Shown one piece after another: positions 8,968 to 18,756 of a stretch of DNA of 64,000 nt. Each line of letters begins with the position of its first letter. The first letter of the stretch is position 1. Under the pieces are notes generated by a model, which was not told where the DNA came from, did no database searches, and worked only from the letters and a program-made list of their open reading frames with translations. The DNA lies in contig NZ_QTVG01000001.1 of assembly GCF_003460505.1 (NCBI RefSeq), forward strand, positions 1 through 64,000, read 5' to 3'. Source of the DNA: Eubacterium sp. AF36-5BH. Its GTDB lineage: Bacteria > Bacillota > Clostridia > Lachnospirales > Lachnospiraceae. Both the position numbers and the translations under genes were made by a program.

Positions 8968-9506
8968 CTGCTCTTTTCTTTTTCAGCTACCATTGCACTG
9001 TCATTAAATTTAAGATTATTGTAATCCTGCTCAAAGACTGTTCTTTTATGTAGCATAATCCCCTTTTCTCTCATGCTGAAATATTGTGCTTCATCACCAC
9101 CAACAATTATATGGTCAAGTAATGGTATTTCCATTAAATCAGTAAGTTTTATAAGTCTGTCCGTAATTTCAATATCTTCCTTAGACGGATTTAACGATCC
9201 CGAAGGATGATTATGAATCAACAACATATGCGCTGCATTTGAAAGAATGCTTGCTTTAAATATTTCTCTTGGACTTACAATAGACTGATTGAGGGACCCC
9301 ATACTTGCCATAGTACAGTTAATGGGCGTATTATCACTTTTCAAGTTAACTACACACAAAACTTCTCTGTCCATTTTGCAAAGATATTTTCCAATCACCT
9401 GAACTGCTACTTCCGGATTTGAAATCTTTATGTCAGATAGAATTGGAGCTTCTTTTACAAGCCTTACAGACACCACATTTAATTTAAAATCATCGCTAAT
9501 CTTCAT
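8964..9506 (-). CDS. RadC-family JAB-domain protein
   Basis: This protein of 180 residues belongs to the RadC-like JAMM metal-protease family that is common on mobile elements. The metal motif is complete: HNHPSGSLNPSKED, with an upstream glutamate in SPREIF. The true biochemical role of RadC-like proteins is unclear, and they are often annotated as DNA repair proteins. I chose the ATG at 9506 because GGAGGA lies 8 bases upstream; the frame could be extended to 9551 without a good ribosome site. The start codon lies inside the end of a 37-codon ORF (9496-9609), suggesting translational coupling. Confidence 0.85.
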   Translation of the reverse strand: MKISDDFKLNVVSVRLVKEAPILSDIKISNPEVAVQVIGKYLCKMDREVLCVVNLKSDNTPINCTMASMGSLNQSIVSPREIFKASILSNAAHMLLIHNHPSGSLNPSKEDIEITDRLIKLTDLMEIPLLDHIIVGGDEAQYFSMREKGIMLHKRTVFEQDYNNLKFNDSAMVAEKEKSR

Positions 9507-9609
9507 GCTCTTTATCCTCCCACTCCATCTGAATGACAAACTCTCCATCAATTGAATTTACAATTTCAGTCAATTCATCGAGCTTTTCAATCTTAATTTC
9601 AATCTCCAT
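9496..9609 (-). CDS. Small acidic ORF (37 aa) coupled to the RadC-like gene
   Basis: A short frame reads MEIEIKIEKLDELTEIV... and ends EWEDKEHED, preceded by AGGTGAGCTT. Its stop codon lies 8 bases inside the radC-like gene (ATGAAGATTAG), and it follows the DUF5688 gene by 8 bases. It is either a leader peptide for translational coupling or a small ICE protein. No family was recognised. Its existence as a protein is uncertain. Confidence 0.5.
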   Translation of the reverse strand: MEIEIKIEKLDELTEIVNSIDGEFVIQMEWEDKEHED

Positions 9610-9617
9610 AAGCTCAC

Positions 9618-10658
9618 CTACAATGATTTATCCTGAATACCATAGCTAATTGATTCAGCTACTGATTTTCCGTCTAATCTCTTATTTGGTGCGTTTGTTG
9701 CAATGGTTAGCTCTCTTTTATTTCTGTCATAGTGATATACTTCATTGGATAATCTGTCTTCCAAATCCACCTGATTCATATTGATGTCATTTACCATCTC
9801 CTGTAATTCATCAGCACTATGTCCGTTTGATGATATTGCAATTACTTCATGAATGGACGAAGGAATGATATAAATATCTGAATGTAAAATGGATGCTAAT
9901 TTATCAAGATTTTCCGGAAACAGAATTTCTGCTGCTCCATTAATTTTTCTCCTGTTTGTCATAACATACATTTTCGTTTGACAGTTATCATCAACAACTT
10001 CACTAATTGTGTCGTCAATTTCTTTTCTTTCCTCTTCATATTCATCCCCTGCAATTTCTTCAAGCAACATTTCACCTATTGCATCCTGCATATCCTGGAT
10101 ACTTACCGGAAGAAGTTCAGGTGTATTCTTCATTGCCACTTCATAAAGTTGTTCTTCATTCATTCCCATCTGACTGGCTACGTCATTTGTTATTACCACT
10201 GAACTCATGCCACTTTTATCATTGCTTATAACTGCTTTATAAATAATTGACAAATCTAAATAATCTCTGTGCGGAATGTTCTTAAGATATTCCTCATTCT
10301 GAGCTGTATTAACCAAAGTTACAACAACGCGATCTTTAAATGTTTCAACAGCAATATCTTTGTTTTTAATAGCCTCCGGAAGATTCTTATAACCATCTAA
10401 CATAAGTTCTGCAGCACAATTCATTACATAATCCAAGTTTTCTCTATTCTTGTACATCTCATAAAATTCACCCACATAAATAGTTGGTGAACCTTTATAT
10501 TTACTCTTGCCATCCCCTGATAGTAAATTAATTGCATCCTTCTCGCAATTAACTTTAAATACCTTGTGTTCCACGACTCTATGCTCCTTAAATTCATCCG
10601 GCATATAATCTAAAAGTTTCTCTTTAAATACTTCTTTAAAAATTTCGTAATTCATCAT
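9618..10658 (-). CDS. DUF5688 family protein
   Basis: This protein of 346 residues, starting MMNYEIFKEVFKEKLLDYMP, matches the DUF5688 proteins of clostridial mobile elements: MxYexFKexVkexlLxYmP at the start, a middle segment LDLSIIYKAVI and the late LLPVSIQDMQDAI. There is no signal peptide, membrane segment or catalytic motif. The function is unknown. It lies upstream of the small ORF and the radC-like gene in the ICE operon, and a terminator-like hairpin (10679-10714) precedes it. The family call is from remembered sequence patterns. Confidence 0.75.
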   Translation of the reverse strand: MMNYEIFKEVFKEKLLDYMPDEFKEHRVVEHKVFKVNCEKDAINLLSGDGKSKYKGSPTIYVGEFYEMYKNRENLDYVMNCAAELMLDGYKNLPEAIKNKDIAVETFKDRVVVTLVNTAQNEEYLKNIPHRDYLDLSIIYKAVISNDKSGMSSVVITNDVASQMGMNEEQLYEVAMKNTPELLPVSIQDMQDAIGEMLLEEIAGDEYEEERKEIDDTISEVVDDNCQTKMYVMTNRRKINGAAEILFPENLDKLASILHSDIYIIPSSIHEVIAISSNGHSADELQEMVNDINMNQVDLEDRLSNEVYHYDRNKRELTIATNAPNKRLDGKSVAESISYGIQDKSL

Positions 10659-10678
10659 TTACTATTTCCTCCTTAAAC

Positions 10679-10714
10679 TAAAAAAGAAGATGCAGTCATA
10701 CAGCTTACATCTTC
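10679..10714 (-). terminator. Terminator-like hairpin before the DUF5688 gene
   Basis: On the minus strand GAAGATG and CATCTTC pair around a 15-base loop, followed by CTTTTTTAG. It ends the upstream small-gene transcript, or acts as an attenuator for the DUF5688 operon. Confidence 0.6.
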
Positions 10715-10729
10715 CTTGTTTCTTTTTCT

Positions 10730-11138
10730 TTATCTAATTTTTATTTTTTCTTCATAATCCCCGTTAATATCTGGATTCATAACTACAACACCATTAGGCT
10801 CTTTAGTTTTTTCTATATTTCTTTCTGAAAGTGCCCTTACAGTTTCTTTGTCTATCCAGCTATTCTCATCTGACTTTATTTTATCCATAATTATTAACAT
10901 TTCATCAGTGAGGATTTCACTAATATTCATATCAAATATCTTTTTCAGTACTTCTTTCGCTTCCCGTTTCATAAATAAAACGTTTGACATTAAACTCTTT
11001 TGCAATATAATCACATATTTTATCACTGTTAATACAGCTTTCTTTTTTATTTACTTCATCTTCAGAAAATGTTTTGTGCAAAAGCTCTTTTGGGGGATTT
11101 TTGATATATTCATCTTTTCTCCGGTATAATGTAACCAT
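10730..11138 (-). pseudogene. Small ICE protein gene split by an apparent frameshift
   Basis: Two overlapping minus-strand frames look like one protein. The upstream frame starts at 11138 (MVTLYRRKDEYIKNPPKELL) and reads KEFNVKRFIYETGSE before ending at 10932. The downstream frame then reads REAKEVLKKIFDMNISE and continues to 10730. Switching frames near 10965-10975 (in CGGGAAGCGAAAG) gives a continuous helical protein of about 135 residues. Either a one-base indel has broken the gene, or the downstream frame starts on its own internal ATG. I do not recognise a family. Confidence 0.5.
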
Positions 11139-11183
11139 ATTTAAAATTATTTTTAAATATAGAATAAATGTTATCACCCGGCA

Positions 11184-11215
11184 ATATAAAAGCACCTGCT
11201 GTAATAGCAGATGCT
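11184..11215 (-). terminator. Rho-independent terminator
   Basis: The minus strand carries AGCATCTGCT, a short loop and AGCAGGTGCT, followed by TTTATATTG. It lies about 110 bases downstream of the 240-residue membrane protein gene. The rest of the gap 11139-11325 shows no gene. Confidence 0.75.
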
Positions 11216-11325
11216 AAACTTTAAATGTTATTAAATTGACAAACTGGGATTTATCATTTTAACAGTAGTCTTTCAGTTACAGTCTACAATACTCTTCCAA
11301 CTATAATAGTTAAAAAGCTATATTC

Positions 11326-12048
11326 TTACTCTATTAAATTAGGATATCCTACATCTAAATCATATCCTGTACCATCTTCATTTCGTTTTAATTCGTAATA
11401 TTGAACATACTCGTTTGTCATGCTGTCAGCAAACCAAATAAAAAATTTGACTCCTCTTCCCATTTTATATGTTTGAACATTTAGTAAAACTTCTTTTTTC
11501 TGATTTACTATAAAGACTTCTTTAAAACTTACACCTGTTAAGCTTTCTCCCGTTCCAAACGTTAATGTATTGGCAAATCCATTTCCTATATTTGTAATAG
11601 ACAAATATATAGGATAAAACTCTTGTGTAGCTTTTCCGTTTACATATTTTGGTTCATCTGCAATTTGAAATTTTTTTACAGTTCTAGATGCGGTTCCTAC
11701 TATTTCTACATTAAGAAATGGCTGAATACTTTGTCTTTCCTTTTTTCTATCAGCTTCACGGGTGAACTGTATTGTGTAAAATACTCCAAAAATCGCAATC
11801 GTTCCAGAGAATACACCACCAATGATACCACCCCAGTAAGATGCCAGCGATCCAATCCATGTTGCGTTAGCATCGTTATCAATAGATAGTTCGCCTATCC
11901 TACATCGTATCATTTCTTCACATTTCAAAGACAATAACACAAATAAAATAGCAATAATGGTACCTATTAAAACTGGCTTTATCCATTTTTTCTTTTTACA
12001 TATTAATTGATTCCTTCCAAATCGTGATATCCTGATTTCATTTTTCAT
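11326..12048 (-). CDS. Two-TM membrane protein of unknown function
   Basis: The protein has 240 residues. A basic N-terminus is followed by a membrane segment (about 26-44) and a second one (about 68-92, YWGGIIGGVFSGTIAIFGVF). A short helix, QFTREADRKKERQSIQPFLNV, leads into a beta-rich C-terminal domain of about 120 residues. This layout of two membrane helices, a charged helix and a soluble domain is common in uncharacterised proteins of mobile elements and defence islands, but no named family can be asserted. It starts directly after the stop of the 69-residue gene, so the two form a pair. Confidence 0.65.
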   Translation of the reverse strand: MKNEIRISRFGRNQLICKKKKWIKPVLIGTIIAILFVLLSLKCEEMIRCRIGELSIDNDANATWIGSLASYWGGIIGGVFSGTIAIFGVFYTIQFTREADRKKERQSIQPFLNVEIVGTASRTVKKFQIADEPKYVNGKATQEFYPIYLSITNIGNGFANTLTFGTGESLTGVSFKEVFIVNQKKEVLLNVQTYKMGRGVKFFIWFADSMTNEYVQYYELKRNEDGTGYDLDVGYPNLIE

Positions 12049-12258
12049 TTACTCCACCACCTTTTCCAATTCCATTTTATGCTCCTTCATAGAAATCTTC
12101 CTAACTTTATATCCATATTGAAACAACTCCTTTTTATATTTAAAAAAAGAATGGTCTATTGGCAGACCTACTATTTTCTCTATTTTGGCATAAGTCAGTT
12201 TAAAACTGTCAGTGTCATTTTCTTTTATCCAATTCCATAATGGATTATACTTGCTCAT
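12049..12258 (-). CDS. Small DUF7662-like domain protein
   Basis: This protein of 69 residues has the pattern LWNWIKENDTDSFKLTYAKI, then GLPIDHSFFKY and a late tyrosine/glycine-rich strand (YGYKVRKIS). This looks like the small domain in which an L..fL...... F.eIe.ilG.pLP motif precedes a DNA-binding-like helix. It is immediately followed by the membrane protein gene and probably co-translated with it. The function is unknown. Confidence 0.6.
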   Translation of the reverse strand: MSKYNPLWNWIKENDTDSFKLTYAKIEKIVGLPIDHSFFKYKKELFQYGYKVRKISMKEHKMELEKVVE

Positions 12259-12323
12259 ATTATACCGCCCCTACAAATTCTTATTTTCCAATTTAATAAG
12301 TTGGTATATCTCTAGTCTACTAT

Positions 12324-12839
12324 TTAAATCGTTATATTCTTAGTATCAATCCAAATTAGAACATTTTCATCAGTTCTACCAGTAATAACACCTCCATTTG
12401 CCAACGCTACCGCTTGAGACGCTATATTATCTAAATCAACTGTTACCAATACTTTTTCTAATCCTATTTCATCTGCCTTCTTAAGCAATAATCTTAATAT
12501 TTCATTACCGTATCCATTTCCACGAAACTGTGGTGCAATTCCGTAACCTATATGTCCACCCGTCTGACTCAATGCCTCCGTCAGAAAATGTCTAATGCTA
12601 CCAAACCCAACAGGAATACCATCTACATACAACCAAAAAGTGGTAGAAGGTACTTTCCAACCATCCACAATTCCTTTTTGTTCAGCATCTCTCTGTTTTG
12701 CAATTAACCATTCTTTGTATTCATCAAATGTTAATCCATTAGCTTTATTAAGTAATCCATTCTCTTCACTTGGAATTTCTTGTAACATCTTGTAAACATC
12801 GAAACCATCATCGACAGATAATTTTTTTAGCTCCAACAT
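12324..12839 (-). CDS. GNAT family N-acetyltransferase
   Basis: This protein of 171 residues has the acetyl-CoA binding motif A, IAPQFRGNGYGNEIL (R/Q-x-x-G-x-G/A type), and the following strand-helix VLVTVDLDNIASQAVALANGG. Substrate unknown. Close relatives acetylate small amines or ribosomal-protein-like targets. It lies in the ICE cargo section with the P-loop protein gene at 12959-13624, and both are preceded by their own intergenic gaps. A Shine-Dalgarno AGGAGG lies just upstream of the start. Confidence 0.85.
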   Translation of the reverse strand: MLELKKLSVDDGFDVYKMLQEIPSEENGLLNKANGLTFDEYKEWLIAKQRDAEQKGIVDGWKVPSTTFWLYVDGIPVGFGSIRHFLTEALSQTGGHIGYGIAPQFRGNGYGNEILRLLLKKADEIGLEKVLVTVDLDNIASQAVALANGGVITGRTDENVLIWIDTKNITI

Positions 12840-12958
12840 TATTTTAAGTCCTCCTTAGTCAAATACACGCTAATTTTTCAGTTTATCAAACTAGAAGTTC
12901 CCTCTTACTCTCAGCCTCTTAACGAGATTGAAAGCAAGAGGAAATACTACTTATAAAC

Positions 12959-13624
12959 TTAGTTATGTATTTCTGGCATACCAGCCAATCCAAAATGTTG
13001 TTCTACTTTTATTACAGTTTCCTCGACTGTACTTTCAGATGTTCTTTCAAGCCAAAAATAGCCACTTCTCTTGATGTCACTATAGTGTTTCTCATTGAGA
13101 CTTCTCAAGGTTGCATTACAGGTTTCTTTTGCTTTCCCAGTATTGGACGCACTGTTAATAAAATCAGAAAAGCCTTGATGGTCAGAGCGATTACAGTAAT
13201 CCTCTATTATATGTGTAGGCTCTTTAATTAGAAAGACAATTCGAGATGGTTCTGTAAGTTTTTTAGCCTGTTCCATAGTCAAATGACAATCGCACAATAC
13301 AATCTGATTTTGCGAAAGACGTACCAAATCCAATAACACAAAATCTAACTGTTCTCTTGTATTATCAATCAGCCATTTTTTATATTCTTCTACGGTACGT
13401 CCAAAAAACTCATCAGCATCTTTAAAGGACTTATTCATTGCTGGCTGAAAATTAGCATTTGAAGCTTTTTGATGCTTTTCAAATTGTTCATCAACATCAT
13501 AAACAAATAAATCATGTCTTTTTGCCAACTCCCGTGAAATCGTTGTCTTTCCTCCACAAGGTGTTCCCGTCACAAAATAAACACTTTTCAAATATTCTTT
13601 AATTACATTATCTTGAAATATCAT
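12959..13624 (-). CDS. P-loop nucleotide kinase-like protein
   Basis: This protein of 221 residues has an N-terminal Walker A motif, GTPCGGKTT (residues about 19-27), then DVDEQFEKH and a later FVLLDLVRLSQNQIVLCDCH strand that resembles Walker B. It looks like a small-molecule or shikimate-type kinase fold (AAA_33-like). The substrate is not predictable. It follows a GNAT gene, a pairing often seen in resistance or modification cargo, but no resistance family is recognised. A normal start ATG with GGAGAGCTTGTA upstream supports 13624. Confidence 0.7.
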   Translation of the reverse strand: MIFQDNVIKEYLKSVYFVTGTPCGGKTTISRELAKRHDLFVYDVDEQFEKHQKASNANFQPAMNKSFKDADEFFGRTVEEYKKWLIDNTREQLDFVLLDLVRLSQNQIVLCDCHLTMEQAKKLTEPSRIVFLIKEPTHIIEDYCNRSDHQGFSDFINSASNTGKAKETCNATLRSLNEKHYSDIKRSGYFWLERTSESTVEETVIKVEQHFGLAGMPEIHN

Positions 13625-13786
13625 TACAAGCTCTCCTTTATTAAATAGTTTTTAGTGTTCAATTTGTACATAAAACTATTTAACACAGTCTTATGCACTT
13701 AGATATTTCTTAATCTTAAAAATCTTAAACACCCAGTCATTACGGTTACCTCCAAATTCTTATTTGTTTATCTAATTATACCAAAC

Positions 13787-14506
13787 CTATCCTGCCAATT
13801 CTACTGCAAACACTACAAATCTATAATCGTCGCCCCTGCTGTTATCACATGTTGAGAGTGTCAGTATTTTTTCTCCATACTTAGGCATAATATCAATGTT
13901 ATAAATACTGTACTTCTTTGCTTTATTAATGAATTTATCATAATCTGGCTCATCCTGTGCCATTACAAACTTCCAATATGGAAAATCATTCTTATTTACA
14001 CTGATAACAGAAAAAATCTTATATTTCTTTTTGTCTTTTGTTGTAAATAAGATATCTTTATGCTTCTTATAAAAAGTCTCATCTCTGTACTGTGTCAAAG
14101 CACCAAACATCTTTCCGCCATTTATGTTGTGACCATAGATAATCAGATTATCTGACTTTTCTAAATCACAATATGCTGACAAATAAGGAGTACCATAAAA
14201 GCTGTAGTTTTTATCTATATCATGATTAAGATAAAAATCCGGATTATCTTTTTTCTGCATTACAGGATAACTTATCGTTGTATCAGGAATCTCCAAATAT
14301 CCAATAACGTCTTTGTTTCTTTTTCTCAGCTTATCAACTATATTATTATCATTCATTGTCTGAGCTTCATTTTGAATATCCACAAACTGCTTTTCTTCTG
14401 CATAATCTTCCTTTAACTGATTTACAGCCATTCCGGCAGATATAACCAGAATGGCTGCAACAAATAAGAACAGAACTACATAAACACATGATCTCTTACT
14501 GTTCAT
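13787..14506 (-). CDS. srtB: Class B sortase
   Basis: This membrane-anchored transpeptidase has 239 residues. The N-terminal anchor (about 8-27) is followed by the class B sortase domain: GYLEIPDTTISYPVMQ, the catalytic His in YGHNINGGKMF, the catalytic Cys in LSTCDN and the Arg in DDYRFVVFA. The start at 14506 (MNSKRSC) is preferred over 14524 because AGAAGG precedes it. It overlaps the adhesin gene's end by 11 bases, so enzyme and substrate are translationally coupled. It most likely anchors or polymerises the adjacent 1396-residue adhesin on the peptidoglycan. Confidence 0.93.
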   Translation of the reverse strand: MNSKRSCVYVVLFLFVAAILVISAGMAVNQLKEDYAEEKQFVDIQNEAQTMNDNNIVDKLRKRNKDVIGYLEIPDTTISYPVMQKKDNPDFYLNHDIDKNYSFYGTPYLSAYCDLEKSDNLIIYGHNINGGKMFGALTQYRDETFYKKHKDILFTTKDKKKYKIFSVISVNKNDFPYWKFVMAQDEPDYDKFINKAKKYSIYNIDIMPKYGEKILTLSTCDNSRGDDYRFVVFAVELAG

Positions 14507-17500
14507 TATCCTTCTTCTTTCCATGATTGATTCTCACACATGAGTAGGTTGTTAGAGTACCAATTCCAAACAGTAATGCTAAAGCATACAAAAGAATATT
14601 TCTTCTGTTTCCTGTCTGTGGTGTATCCGGCACTTCCGGAATACGTTCATCCACTACCTTTAATTTTTGTACCTTTCCGGTATCCTTAACTGTAATCTTT
14701 ACATCTTCTGCCTTCTTATAATGCTCTGGTGCTTTCTGTTCCACAAACGTATATGTTTCACCGGCTTTTAAGATTCCATCAAGCAGTACAACTTTTTTTG
14801 TTGTGGTAAATTCATATACTTTCTTACCATTACTGTCTAATACTTTATACTTAGCACCCGGAAGTAGCTTTTTAGTATCGGATGCAATCTTTGAAAACTC
14901 TATCTTCGTTGTATCATCCTTCATTGATACTTTCTGGATTTCCCCTGTATCAGAAACAGTAAACTCCACACTGCCAGCAGTTACAAATCCGTCTGCCGGT
15001 CTTTTTTCAGTAAATACATATGTCTTTCCTACAGCATACTTACCTTCAACTACGTGTTTATACTTTGTTGAAATCCAATGATCCGTCACTTCACCAGTTT
15101 CTTTATCTGTTACTTCAAGCTCACAACCCGGAACTTCTTTCTCCCCAGTGATGTTTGTTTTTGAAAATTCTACCTTTGTGGTGTCATCATACATTACAAC
15201 TTTGTTTGGATTAGCTTCTATAAACTCATCCCCATTTTTTATAAACACCTGCGTACTATACTTAGCTTCGTCCATTTTGAGCTTAAGCATAAATGAAATA
15301 TCTGTTGCAGTCGTATATCCGTCAGCAGGCTTTGTTTCTGATAAAACATATTCCTTGTCATGGAGCAGTCCCTTAACTTTTATGCTCATATCTTCGTCCA
15401 TATTAGCATCAAAGTTAACATATCCCATTTCAGATAATTTCTCATTGATTCTGATTGAATCCTTATCTCCTGTAATCCAGCTTACAATTTCATTTCCATC
15501 TGTATCTGAAATTTTCAAATGACAGTCCGGAATTTCTACACTGCTTGCAATCATTAACTTATCCACTTCAACTTCTGTCTGCTCGTCACTTACTATTGCC
15601 TTTGCATAAACTGTTGCCGTTTCCTGATTTTCATATTCAAGATGTACAAATGTTGGTTCTTCTGATATGTAGTAACTGTCTGAAACACTTTCTTCCAAGA
15701 AGTAATAGTCTCCTGAATTGAGCGGTGCCTCCACTTCTCCGTAACCTTCACTCATTACCGGCACTGAAAATGGAATTTTCGCTGTTCCATCAGCTCCCGT
15801 TGTAACTGTTGTAATCTTTGAATCAGCTTCAAGTATTACATTTCCATCTATATCATATATATTATCCTTTGTGTAAAAACCAAACCTTGTATTTGGGACA
15901 GGCTTACATGTCTTTGAATCCTGCTTTAATACGGTAATATCTGTTGATACTAAATCGTTCTTAACTTCTAATACTCCATCAGTTGTATTTTCCGTAATAT
16001 CTAATACATAATCATCATCCTGACTTTTCCATACAAAGTTCAAATCCCATGTGTTCATTTTTGGCAAAACATATCCATAAACAGTCTGTTTCTCTTTGAT
16101 TTCATATGCTCCCAGCGGTACATTAAGTGTTACATCTCCGTTTTCATCTACGTCTGCTTTGCATATTCCATTACAGTCTGATGTAAACTCTGCACCCTGT
16201 CCGGTAGCAATTGTTGCTACCAAATCACCTGCAGCAAACCATGTTGTTCCCTGTCCGTCCTGTGTCACAATGTCCTCTTTGGCATAAAGCTCAAATACTA
16301 CATTTCCAAGTCTTACATCTTCATACTGAAACGGATTTTCAATTACAGAAAGTGGCATAATGTCAGGTAATTTGCTTGCCAATTCAGGTACTTGTGCCAC
16401 TGTTTCACTTTTAAGTCCTGATACACTCGGACCTGTCTTTTTAATCGTAAACTTTCCATAGGTTTCATCATTGTAATATTCATACTCTGCGTACAAATAT
16501 TTATTTCCGTCTGCATCAACCATTGTTTTATATAATTTACTGTTAATCTCAACATTGATAAAGTTCTTGTCATTCTTAAAGCCTTCCGGTCCGTTTACTT
16601 CATAAACCCTGTATGTACCTGACTTCAATTTTTCATAAGTAATGATTTCTCCTGATTCGTCTGAAACAAATTTATCCATCGTTACAATTTTATTCCCATT
16701 ATTGTATGACTGCTTTACAAGAGTTTCCGTGCCATCTGCATTTACCTTATAAATCTGATAAGTTGTATTTGCTTTAAGCACAGTCTGCTTTGTCTGAGAG
16801 TCCTTCTTTACAATCTTTAGATACGCTGTAAACTCAGGGTTATTTAAAAGATACTTATATGTCTCTCCGTCTTTTTTCACATCTACTAAAAAGTCTGGAG
16901 CAAACTCTGTATCTTTGTCACCACTAATCTGATGAACAATATATGTTCCGTATGGTAATTCTTTTGTAATTGCAAAACCGTCTTTATCTGTTTTAATCAA
17001 ATCTCTTTCTGTTGCTTTTGCCTTATCATATGAACCACTTGAAGCAAGGAATACCTGAAACTGTGCATTTACCTCTTTTTCAACAATACCTGCAGTTCCA
17101 TCACCTTTACCTTTAATGATTGATATTTTTCCCTTTATAACATCTTCACCTAATTCAAGTTTAGACTTTGCACTGTTATACTCTGCCGTATATACCTGTC
17201 CGTTTTCATTTACTGTATACACTTTTTCATTTTTAAGATAACCTGTTGGAGGTGTTATTTCTTTAATGAAATAATCTTTTCCACATCTTACATAATCTGT
17301 TTCAAACTGATTACCTGCATCTGTTGTATACTTTTTCATTAACTTTGTACACGCCTTATCTTCATACATACCATAAACTGCACCTGCTAAAGTAGCATCT
17401 CCCTGAGCTGCTTTTCCCGTTTCATTATCAATCTTTACAGCAGTTAATTTCACTTTCTTATAGTTGTTTACGACGTCATACTTATACGCTTTTTCATATT

Positions 17501-18686
17501 CACCATATTTCCCTGATGAAGTATCCGGCCAGAAACCATTTTCCTTTGTCCAGCTCTTGTCAGACTTTATAGTAATTGTAACTCCTTCGGTAATGCTTCC
17601 CTGCGCAATAATGTTTGCATTGCCTGTATCCAATTCTATAATAACATACTTATTACTGATTGCCTTCATCTGCTTTTCTAAATCTGCTTTGATTAATTTC
17701 TCTGCTCCATCTTTTGACAAATCACTGGCATATTTATATCCTTCATCATCCAGTTTATCTTTAATTTCCTTTTTTGCATTATCTGACATATCTTTCAAAT
17801 CATCAGCTTTACAATAATAGTAGTTCTCTGACTGAATCTGATAATCAAACTTGTATGTAATTTTACCGTTTGAATCAGTTAATGCTTCAATTTCAAATCT
17901 GCTCTGGTCTTCATCCACTTCGTCGCCTTCAGGCTCTCCCCATCCGTTAAATCTGAACGAATACAGTTCCTTAATGTTCTTGGCAGTTAATAAGAATTTT
18001 ACTTTTGGAAGTGCATTATTATCTTCATCCTTTTTTGTAAGTGTAATACGTTGTCTGTATCTCATTTTGTCATTCAAGGGATAAAACTTATAGTCTTCTT
18101 CTACCTCTGTGCTATTAATCTCCATCAGCACCTGTCGGGAAGATGCAGATGGTGTCCATTTTAAAATGGAGCACGTTACAACATGGTCTACATTAAAAAT
18201 CTGATTATAGATTTCATTTACTGTTTTGTCATTATAATATCCAGTGTTTTCCCTAACCTGCTTAATAACATCTTTATACTGGCTTTCACTTGTTCTTCCT
18301 TCTTCTGCACTCCAGATTAAACACTGAGCATAAACCCACGCCTTGTTAGTTTTATTTTTTGTAAAAGCATACCAGTGTCCAATTTTTGCCTTAGCGGCGG
18401 TTTTTGCGTTAGTACTGTCACTTGATATTTCACTTGTTGATGAAACATATACATCACCGGTATGACATGCTTTTCCTAAATCCAGACAAAACACCGGTTT
18501 ATTATTTACCAATGTTTTGAGCCACGTTCCACTTTCACTTTTGTCACCAATATTGACAGTTCCCAGCTGTCCTATATTTACTAATGAAGCAGTACCGGTT
18601 GATGCCTTTATCTGTGTATGTGGCAGTACCGTAACGGACATGATAACTGCAAGCATCATTGCCACGAGTCTCTTTATTTTATTCAT
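14496..18686 (-). CDS. Thioester-domain SpaA/Cna_B repeat surface adhesin
   Basis: The protein has 1396 residues. It starts with a signal peptide (1-28). Next is a thioester (TQXA-like) head in which Cys67 (PVFCLDLG) and Gln121 (WVYAQCLIW) are placed to form the internal Cys-Gln thioester used for covalent host binding. A long stalk of about eight SpaA/Cna_B-type domains follows, with recurrent KIDNETGK, VKKDSQTK and LEVTDKETGEV strands and conserved E in the last strand, likely carrying isopeptide bonds. The C-terminus has the sorting signal VPDTPQTGN, a hydrophobic stretch and a basic tail. The sortase gene overlaps its end. This is ICE cargo for surface attachment. Confidence 0.93.
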   Translation of the reverse strand: MNKIKRLVAMMLAVIMSVTVLPHTQIKASTGTASLVNIGQLGTVNIGDKSESGTWLKTLVNNKPVFCLDLGKACHTGDVYVSSTSEISSDSTNAKTAAKAKIGHWYAFTKNKTNKAWVYAQCLIWSAEEGRTSESQYKDVIKQVRENTGYYNDKTVNEIYNQIFNVDHVVTCSILKWTPSASSRQVLMEINSTEVEEDYKFYPLNDKMRYRQRITLTKKDEDNNALPKVKFLLTAKNIKELYSFRFNGWGEPEGDEVDEDQSRFEIEALTDSNGKITYKFDYQIQSENYYYCKADDLKDMSDNAKKEIKDKLDDEGYKYASDLSKDGAEKLIKADLEKQMKAISNKYVIIELDTGNANIIAQGSITEGVTITIKSDKSWTKENGFWPDTSSGKYGEYEKAYKYDVVNNYKKVKLTAVKIDNETGKAAQGDATLAGAVYGMYEDKACTKLMKKYTTDAGNQFETDYVRCGKDYFIKEITPPTGYLKNEKVYTVNENGQVYTAEYNSAKSKLELGEDVIKGKISIIKGKGDGTAGIVEKEVNAQFQVFLASSGSYDKAKATERDLIKTDKDGFAITKELPYGTYIVHQISGDKDTEFAPDFLVDVKKDGETYKYLLNNPEFTAYLKIVKKDSQTKQTVLKANTTYQIYKVNADGTETLVKQSYNNGNKIVTMDKFVSDESGEIITYEKLKSGTYRVYEVNGPEGFKNDKNFINVEINSKLYKTMVDADGNKYLYAEYEYYNDETYGKFTIKKTGPSVSGLKSETVAQVPELASKLPDIMPLSVIENPFQYEDVRLGNVVFELYAKEDIVTQDGQGTTWFAAGDLVATIATGQGAEFTSDCNGICKADVDENGDVTLNVPLGAYEIKEKQTVYGYVLPKMNTWDLNFVWKSQDDDYVLDITENTTDGVLEVKNDLVSTDITVLKQDSKTCKPVPNTRFGFYTKDNIYDIDGNVILEADSKITTVTTGADGTAKIPFSVPVMSEGYGEVEAPLNSGDYYFLEESVSDSYYISEEPTFVHLEYENQETATVYAKAIVSDEQTEVEVDKLMIASSVEIPDCHLKISDTDGNEIVSWITGDKDSIRINEKLSEMGYVNFDANMDEDMSIKVKGLLHDKEYVLSETKPADGYTTATDISFMLKLKMDEAKYSTQVFIKNGDEFIEANPNKVVMYDDTTKVEFSKTNITGEKEVPGCELEVTDKETGEVTDHWISTKYKHVVEGKYAVGKTYVFTEKRPADGFVTAGSVEFTVSDTGEIQKVSMKDDTTKIEFSKIASDTKKLLPGAKYKVLDSNGKKVYEFTTTKKVVLLDGILKAGETYTFVEQKAPEHYKKAEDVKITVKDTGKVQKLKVVDERIPEVPDTPQTGNRRNILLYALALLFGIGTLTTYSCVRINHGKKKDNEQ

Positions 18687-18706
18687 TATTCAAATCTCCT
18701 TTCAAA

Positions 18707-18740
18707 AGAAAAAGACCGCCTAAAAAGACGATCTTTTATC
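18707..18740 (-). terminator. Hairpin with U-run in the adhesin leader
   Basis: The minus strand carries AAAGATCGTC, a TTTTTA loop and GGCGGTCTTT (10 pairs, including G-U), followed by TTCTTTTG. It ends the CAP-protein transcript or attenuates the adhesin gene, whose Shine-Dalgarno GAAAGGAG follows directly. Confidence 0.6.
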
Positions 18741-18756
18741 AATTTATATTCTGTTT

